The notes beneath the pieces were generated by a model. It made no database searches. It saw only the letters and a list, made by a program, of their open reading frames with translations, and had not been told where the DNA came from. This document shows, piece by piece, positions 59,732 to 64,000 of a stretch of 64,000 nucleotides of DNA. Within the stretch, counting starts at the first letter, position 1. Every line of letters begins with the position of its first letter. A program made the position numbers and the translations under genes. The stretch is taken from the NCBI RefSeq assembly GCF_000783395.1, contig NZ_JSFK01000040.1:1-64000 (forward strand), read 5' to 3'. Source of the DNA: Pseudomonas chlororaphis. GTDB lineage: Bacteria > Pseudomonadota > Gammaproteobacteria > Pseudomonadales > Pseudomonadaceae.

Positions 59732-60424
59732 GTGAGAATGATCTCCCGGATGCTGGTCTCAGGCGTCGCGATTGCTGTGCTTGGCACGATGGCTGGCACA
59801 CTCTCAGGTTGCGCGACGGAAAGCTCGCGCGCCTTGCCGGTGGCCAAGGTTGAAAGCGCCTCCCAGGTCTGGACCGGCGTTCGCGTGCCGATGGCCGTGG
59901 GCAAGTTCGACAACCGCTCCAGCTACATGCGCGGGATCTTCTCCGACGGCGTCGACCGTCTCGGCGGTCAGGCCAAGACCATCCTCATCACCCACTTGCA
60001 GCAGACCAACCGCTTCAGCGTGCTGGATCGCGACAACATGGGCGAAATCCAGCAGGAAGCGGCAATCAAGGGCCAGGCCCAACGCTTGAAAGGCGCTGAT
60101 TACGTGGTCACCGGTGACGTCACCGAGTTCGGTCGCAAAGAAACCGGCGATCACCAGTTGTTCGGCATTCTCGGCCGTGGCAAGACCCAGGTTGCCTACG
60201 CCAAGGTCAACCTGAACATCGTCAATATCAGCACCTCCGAAGTGGTGTATTCGACTCAGGGCGCCGGCGAATACGCCTTGTCCAACCGCGAAATCATCGG
60301 CTTCGGCGGCACCGCTGCCTACGACTCGACCCTCAACGGCAAAGTCCTCGATCTGGCCATGCGCGAGGCGATCAATCGTCTGGTCGATGGCATGAACGCC
60401 GGTGCCTGGAAACCGGGCAACTGA
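59732..60424 (+). CDS. CsgG/HfaB-family lipoprotein
   Basis: A 230-aa lipoprotein. GTG 59732 has AAAGGA six bases upstream and is preferred over ATG 59738. The lipobox is LSGC (Cys at about 27). The CsgG-type domain shows VAVGKFDNRS-like strands (here MAVGKFDNRSSYMRG), FSVLDRDNMGEIQQEA and ADYVVTGDVTEFGR. It is the first of three lipoprotein genes, a set I recall as conserved (CsgG-like, DUF4810, DUF799). A role as an envelope channel or assembly factor is inferred. No curli subunit genes are nearby. Confidence 0.85.
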   Translation: MRMISRMLVSGVAIAVLGTMAGTLSGCATESSRALPVAKVESASQVWTGVRVPMAVGKFDNRSSYMRGIFSDGVDRLGGQAKTILITHLQQTNRFSVLDRDNMGEIQQEAAIKGQAQRLKGADYVVTGDVTEFGRKETGDHQLFGILGRGKTQVAYAKVNLNIVNISTSEVVYSTQGAGEYALSNREIIGFGGTAAYDSTLNGKVLDLAMREAINRLVDGMNAGAWKPGN

Positions 60425-60453
60425 TCGACGCCCATTGCAAGGAGCAACACCCC

Positions 60454-60825
60454 ATGACTCTGAATTTATCGCGTTCGCTGATGGCGCTGACGCTGGCCGC
60501 CAGCGCCTTGCTGGCCGGTTGTGCCCCCGGCCCGCAAACCCTGTACCAATGGGAAGGCTACGAACCCCAGGTTTACGAATACTTCAAAGGCGAAGAGCCG
60601 AAAGAAGCCCAGGCCGAAGCGCTGGAACGTGACCTGCAGAAAATCCGCTCCACCGGCAAGGCCGTGCCGCCGGGTTACCACGCACACCTTGGCTTGCTCT
60701 ATCTGAGCATGGGCAAGGACGACCAGATGGTGCAGCAATTCAACACCGAGAAAACCTTGTTTCCCGAGTCCGGCACGTACATGGATTTCCTGCTCAAGAA
60801 CGCCAAGGCCGGAGACGCGAAATGA
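60454..60825 (+). CDS. DUF4810 lipoprotein
   Basis: A 123-aa lipoprotein with lipobox LLAGC (Cys 23). The family motif LYQWEGYEPQVYEYFKGE follows, and the C-terminal half is a TPR-like helical pair (YHAHLGLLYLSMGKDDQM). AAGGAGC lies upstream of ATG 60454. Four bases overlap with the next gene. Confidence 0.87.
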   Translation: MTLNLSRSLMALTLAASALLAGCAPGPQTLYQWEGYEPQVYEYFKGEEPKEAQAEALERDLQKIRSTGKAVPPGYHAHLGLLYLSMGKDDQMVQQFNTEKTLFPESGTYMDFLLKNAKAGDAK

Positions 60826-61481
60826 TCGCGCGCACCTTGAAGCTGCTCGCCGCCGGTCTGGCCCTGACCGTGCTGGGTGGCTGCGTCGCCCCGAAAACCG
60901 TGGACTACTCGGCCTACAAACAAGCGCGGCCGAAGACCATTCTGGTGCTGCCACCGCTGAACACTTCGCCGGATGTGAAGGCCTCGTACAGCCTGCTCTC
61001 GCAAGTGACGTTCCCGTTGGCCGAAGCCGGTTATTACGTGCTGCCGATTACGTTGGTGGACGAGACGTTTCGCCAGAACGGCCTGACCACCCCCGACGAC
61101 ATCCATCAGGCACCGGCAAACAAACTGAGGGACATCTTCGGTGCGGACGCCGCGCTGTACATCACCGTGACCGAATACGGCACGCGCTACATGGTGATCA
61201 GCAGCGAAACTGCGGTGACCGCGACGGCGAAACTGGTTGATCTGAAAAGCGGCACCACGCTGTGGACCGGTTCGGCGCGGGCGTCGAGCGAGGAGGGCGG
61301 CAACAACGGCGGTGGCGGTCTGATCGGCATGCTGATCACGGCGGCGGTAAAGCAAGTCATCAACAGCGCCACCGATGCCGGCTACCCGATTGCCGGTGTG
61401 GCGAGCAATCGTCTGCTCTCGGCCGGGCATCGGGCAGGGCTGCTGTACGGCCCACGCTCGCCGAAGTACGGCACTGACTGA
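60822..61481 (+). CDS. GNA1162/DUF799 lipoprotein
   Basis: A 219-aa lipoprotein with lipobox LGGC (Cys 21). The GNA1162 family features are KTILVLPPLNTSPDVKASYS, YYVLPITLVDETFRQNG and FGADAALYITVTEYG. A Gly-rich hydrophobic stretch (NNGGGGLIGMLITAAVKQV) may touch the membrane. It completes the three-gene lipoprotein operon. Confidence 0.87.
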   Translation: MIARTLKLLAAGLALTVLGGCVAPKTVDYSAYKQARPKTILVLPPLNTSPDVKASYSLLSQVTFPLAEAGYYVLPITLVDETFRQNGLTTPDDIHQAPANKLRDIFGADAALYITVTEYGTRYMVISSETAVTATAKLVDLKSGTTLWTGSARASSEEGGNNGGGGLIGMLITAAVKQVINSATDAGYPIAGVASNRLLSAGHRAGLLYGPRSPKYGTD

Positions 61482-61492
61482 GTCCGGGTAAT

Positions 61493-61596
61493 GATCGTTC
61501 CCACGCTCTGCGTGGGAACGCATCCCGTGACGCTCCGCGTCACAGTGGACGCAGAGCGTCCATGGCGGCGTTCCCACGCAGAGCGTGGGAACGATC
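61493..61596. repeat. REPIN of the GATCGTTCCCACGC family
   Basis: Second complete copy of the element at 59492, sitting after the lipoprotein operon. The two copies bracket the operon. Confidence 0.92.
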
Positions 61597-61601
61597 AGTC
61601 A

Positions 61602-62261
61602 TCAACGCTCTGGCCAAAACCGTTCGCCACCGCCCGGCGCTTCCGTCCACGCTTGCAACGAGCGGGTCGGCAGGTCGAAGTAATCGCGGGTTCGCGCGTA
61701 ACCATGGCCGCCCATACGGCCGATCGCATCCAGGCCCAATTGATCGATGTACAGCGTCTTCGGATCGATCAGCTCATCGCGCACATGCGCCATCAACACC
61801 TCGCCAAAAATGATCTCCCGCGACTGACCAATGTTCAGTGCCATCATCCGTCGGCATTCCAGCGCGACCGGCGCTTCGCCAATGCGTGGGCATTTCACTG
61901 TGGTGCCGGCAATCGCCGTCAGGCCGGCAGCGGTCAGCTCATCGAAACCCGGCGCGAACGGCACGGCGCAAACGTTCATCGCTTCCACCAGTGCATCGCT
62001 GACGATGTTCACGGTGAACTCCTGATTCAACTGGATATTACGTGTGGTGTCTTTCGGACTCTGGTCACCGTAGTTCTCCACGCCCAGCGCGAGAATCGGC
62101 GGGTCGGCCGACAGTGCATTGAAGAAGCTGAACGGCGCAGCGTTGACGCGACCTTCGCCATCAATGGTGGTGACCAGTGCGATGGGCCGGGGCACGACGC
62201 TGCCGATCAGGATCTTGTATTTTTCCCGTGGGCTGAGCTGGCTGAAATCAAAGCTGTGCAT
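61602..62261 (-). CDS. Flavin reductase-like FMN-binding protein
   Basis: A 219-aa protein of the flavin_reduct/FMN-binding split-barrel family: SVVPRPIALVTTIDGEGRVNA and PFSFFNALSADPPILALG at about residues 21-58, then TVNIVSDALVEAMN. No partner oxygenase is adjacent. It lies 11 bases behind the amidohydrolase gene on the same strand and probably shares its transcript, which suggests a joint catabolic role. Confidence 0.85.
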   Translation of the reverse strand: MHSFDFSQLSPREKYKILIGSVVPRPIALVTTIDGEGRVNAAPFSFFNALSADPPILALGVENYGDQSPKDTTRNIQLNQEFTVNIVSDALVEAMNVCAVPFAPGFDELTAAGLTAIAGTTVKCPRIGEAPVALECRRMMALNIGQSREIIFGEVLMAHVRDELIDPKTLYIDQLGLDAIGRMGGHGYARTRDYFDLPTRSLQAWTEAPGGGERFWPER

Positions 62262-62272
62262 GGTAGAAGTCT

Positions 62273-63760
62273 CTAAAGAAGTGGATCAATCGCGCTCAAC
62301 GGCGCATCGGCGCCGTAGTCATCGGCGAACGGAATGGCCGGCTGGAACAGGGTTTTCCAGTCCGGTCGGGCAAAGGCGCGGTCGCTGTGGCTACGCATCA
62401 GTTTTTCGTATTGGCGCTGCGCCTGGCGTTGCAGGGCGGGGTAGTCGACGCCGTTGACCTGACCGTCGTGCATCACGCAGCGACCGTCGATATAACTGGC
62501 GATGCAGTCGTCGCCGCGCCCGGCCAACAGCAGGTTTTTCAGTGGATCGAACAGCGGCCCCAGATGCAGGCCGCGCAGGCTGAACACGGTGATGTCGGCC
62601 TTGGCGCCGGGCGCCAGACGGCCGAGGTCATCACGACCCAGCGCCCGCGCACCGCCGAGGGTTGCGGCGTTGTACAGGTCGAGGCTGCTGGTCAACGCCG
62701 GGCTGCCCTCCATCAGCCGCGCAATGTTCAAACCGTGGCGCATGTTCTCCAGCAGATCCGCCGGCCAGGTGTCAGTGCCCAGCGCAAAATTGATGCCCTT
62801 GGCCCGATAGCGACCGAACGAGTTCAGCGCCTCGCCGTCACGGGCGAACACCAACGGGCAATGCACCAGACTCGCACCGCCATCGATCACCCGTTGCAGG
62901 TCGTCATCGCCAGCGCTGTAGATGCCGTGTGGCAACAGGCTGCGCGGCGTGAGCAAGTCCAACTGTTGCAACCAGCCCAACGGCGAAGTCCCGCGCAACT
63001 GCTCGACCATCGCCACTTCACTGAGCGCCTGACAGCAATGCAGGCGCATCGGTGCATTCAGTTCGCGGCTCAACGCCGAGGTGCGTTGCAGCAGCGCGGG
63101 GGTGCAGGTCTGGATGCGATCGGGCAGCAGTGCGCCGCGAAGCAAACCGTCGTGCGCGCCGTCGAAATTCTTGAAAAAACGTTCAGCGGCATCCAGTCCC
63201 GCCAACCCGCGATCCTCATCCCAGTGATGGCCGAGGCTGCCGTCGGCGCGCCAGTAACTCATGCCGCTCATGTAGCAGGGGCCGAGGTATGTCCTTAAAC
63301 CGAGTTCGCCCGCCACATCGGCGACAGCGGCAAATTCGTCGTAGGTTTCCGCCCACTCGCGGTAGTACATCGAGGTGATCGGCATCGCCGTGGTGATGCC
63401 GTTGCGGATCAACTGAGTGAAGGCGTAGCGGTATTTGAAGACTTCTTCTTCCGGGCTGTAAGTCTCACGCGGGCCGGCGGTCAGATACTCGGACGACCAC
63501 ATGCGGCCCATGTTGCGTTCGTCGCCGTTATCCAGGGTCAACACGGTGGAGTCGAGATCGCCCAGTGCATCCAGATCGATGAAGCCGGGGCCGATCAAAG
63601 CATTGCCGTAGTCGATCCACTGATCCACCGGCCCCGCATAACCGCGCCCGACAAATTCGATGCGCGAGCCGGCAAACACCACTTCGCCGTCGCGCCACAG
63701 CACATGTTGCGTGCCGTCGAAACCGACCACGCAACTGGCTTTCAGACCGAGGCGTTTCAC
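62273..63760 (-). CDS. Amidohydrolase/chlorohydrolase-family protein lacking the HxH metal motif
   Basis: A 495-aa TIM-barrel protein of the cytosine deaminase/TrzA class. GTG 63760 overlaps the upstream gene's stop. The usual first metal motif (GxxDxHxH) reads GPGFIDLDALGDLDS, with Asp in place of both His. Other metal-site positions are kept in part: RLHCCQALSE, LLPHGIYSAGDD and LGTDTWP. Either the metal site is rebuilt with Asp or the protein has another mode of catalysis. The substrate is unknown. Confidence 0.8.
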   Translation of the reverse strand: MKRLGLKASCVVGFDGTQHVLWRDGEVVFAGSRIEFVGRGYAGPVDQWIDYGNALIGPGFIDLDALGDLDSTVLTLDNGDERNMGRMWSSEYLTAGPRETYSPEEEVFKYRYAFTQLIRNGITTAMPITSMYYREWAETYDEFAAVADVAGELGLRTYLGPCYMSGMSYWRADGSLGHHWDEDRGLAGLDAAERFFKNFDGAHDGLLRGALLPDRIQTCTPALLQRTSALSRELNAPMRLHCCQALSEVAMVEQLRGTSPLGWLQQLDLLTPRSLLPHGIYSAGDDDLQRVIDGGASLVHCPLVFARDGEALNSFGRYRAKGINFALGTDTWPADLLENMRHGLNIARLMEGSPALTSSLDLYNAATLGGARALGRDDLGRLAPGAKADITVFSLRGLHLGPLFDPLKNLLLAGRGDDCIASYIDGRCVMHDGQVNGVDYPALQRQAQRQYEKLMRSHSDRAFARPDWKTLFQPAIPFADDYGADAPLSAIDPLL

Positions 63761-64000
63761 AGACGGCTGTCCAGCAAACGACCGCCGCTGGCGACCAAGG
63801 AACCCGCGCGATAGACCTGCCGCAATGGCCGCGCAACGACGGCTTCGCCGAGGGTTTCAACCGGCATCAGCAAGAAGTCTGCACGCTGACCCAGCGCGAA
63901 TCCGTAGTCCTCGATGCCCAGTGCCCGGGCGCCGTTGACCGTGGCCGCATCAAACGCCGCCGCCAGCTCATCGTCCTTGGCCAGATCAAACCGAAACGCC
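63757..64000 (-). CDS. Amidohydrolase, C-terminal part (runs off the window)
   Basis: Partial gene; only the last about 80 codons are visible, ending with TGA at 63757 which overlaps the GTG of the next gene. The visible part has the typical end of a deaminase-type amidohydrolase: FDAATVNGARALGIEDYGFA, LGQRADFLLMP and the closing VYRAGSLVASGG. It is a different paralogue from its downstream neighbour. It is probably the first of the set of three co-directional genes. Confidence 0.8.
   Translation of the reverse strand, partial: AFRFDLAKDDELAAAFDAATVNGARALGIEDYGFALGQRADFLLMPVETLGEAVVARPLRQVYRAGSLVASGGRLLDSRL

Overview
The window looks like a chromosome segment of a fluorescent pseudomonad (Pseudomonas fluorescens/koreensis-type). 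Reasons: GC-rich codon use, several families of Pseudomonas REP/REPIN palindromes in the intergenic spaces, an Hxc-type type II secretion (T2S) cluster beside DING phosphate-binding proteins and a giant PdtA-like exoprotein, and a lexA2-imuA-imuB-dnaE2 mutagenesis cassette. No tRNA, rRNA, CRISPR array or complete insertion sequence was seen.

Region 1 (1-11566) is accessory DNA. It opens with a probable anti-phage locus: a 221-aa protein of unknown function, a previously unlisted 46-codon ORF overlapping both neighbours, and a 1287-aa SIR2-domain protein like Dsr1. Then come three copies of a cassette made of a roughly 350-nt conserved, highly structured leader plus a 119-aa DUF6124-type protein. 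Between the copies lie a beta-helix tailspike-like gene and two small envelope genes of unknown function. The leaders are the most interesting signal here. All three keep the same hairpins and the same R1/R2/R3 complementarity, in which R2 can pair either with R1 or with R3, and R3 contains or abuts the ribosome binding site. Copy A uses a different sequence from copies B and C, so the base pairing has covaried. The region ends in three tandem repeats of about 124 bp.

Region 2 (11567-35830) is the Hxc-like locus: gspI on the minus strand, then gspG-K-L-M-D-E-F on the plus strand, two DING-family secreted proteins, and a 4165-aa filamentous-haemagglutinin-like protein. gspC, gspH, gspJ, a prepilin peptidase and the TpsB partner of the large exoprotein are not in the window. 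The gspI stop codon lies inside a repeat element, which suggests that the left part of the cluster has been lost or moved.

Region 3 (35977-48062) holds a SphA-like outer-membrane protein divergent from an AraC regulator, a DyP peroxidase, a Gfo/Idh/MocA oxidoreductase, and an operon under a GntR/UTRA regulator with a clear palindromic operator. That operon joins an AprA-like flavoprotein, a two-cluster ferredoxin, a sulfonate/nitrate-type ABC importer, a HEAT-repeat protein and a DUF971 protein. It looks like an import-plus-redox system whose substrate I cannot name.

Region 4 (48079-64000) has an EptA-type phosphoethanolamine transferase, a TorF-like porin, a secreted amidohydrolase divergent from a LysR regulator, the LexA2-controlled translesion cassette with a self-operator over the lexA2 start, a three-gene lipoprotein operon (CsgG-like, DUF4810, GNA1162/DUF799), a flavin-reductase-like protein, and two amidohydrolase genes. 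The last amidohydrolase runs off the window.
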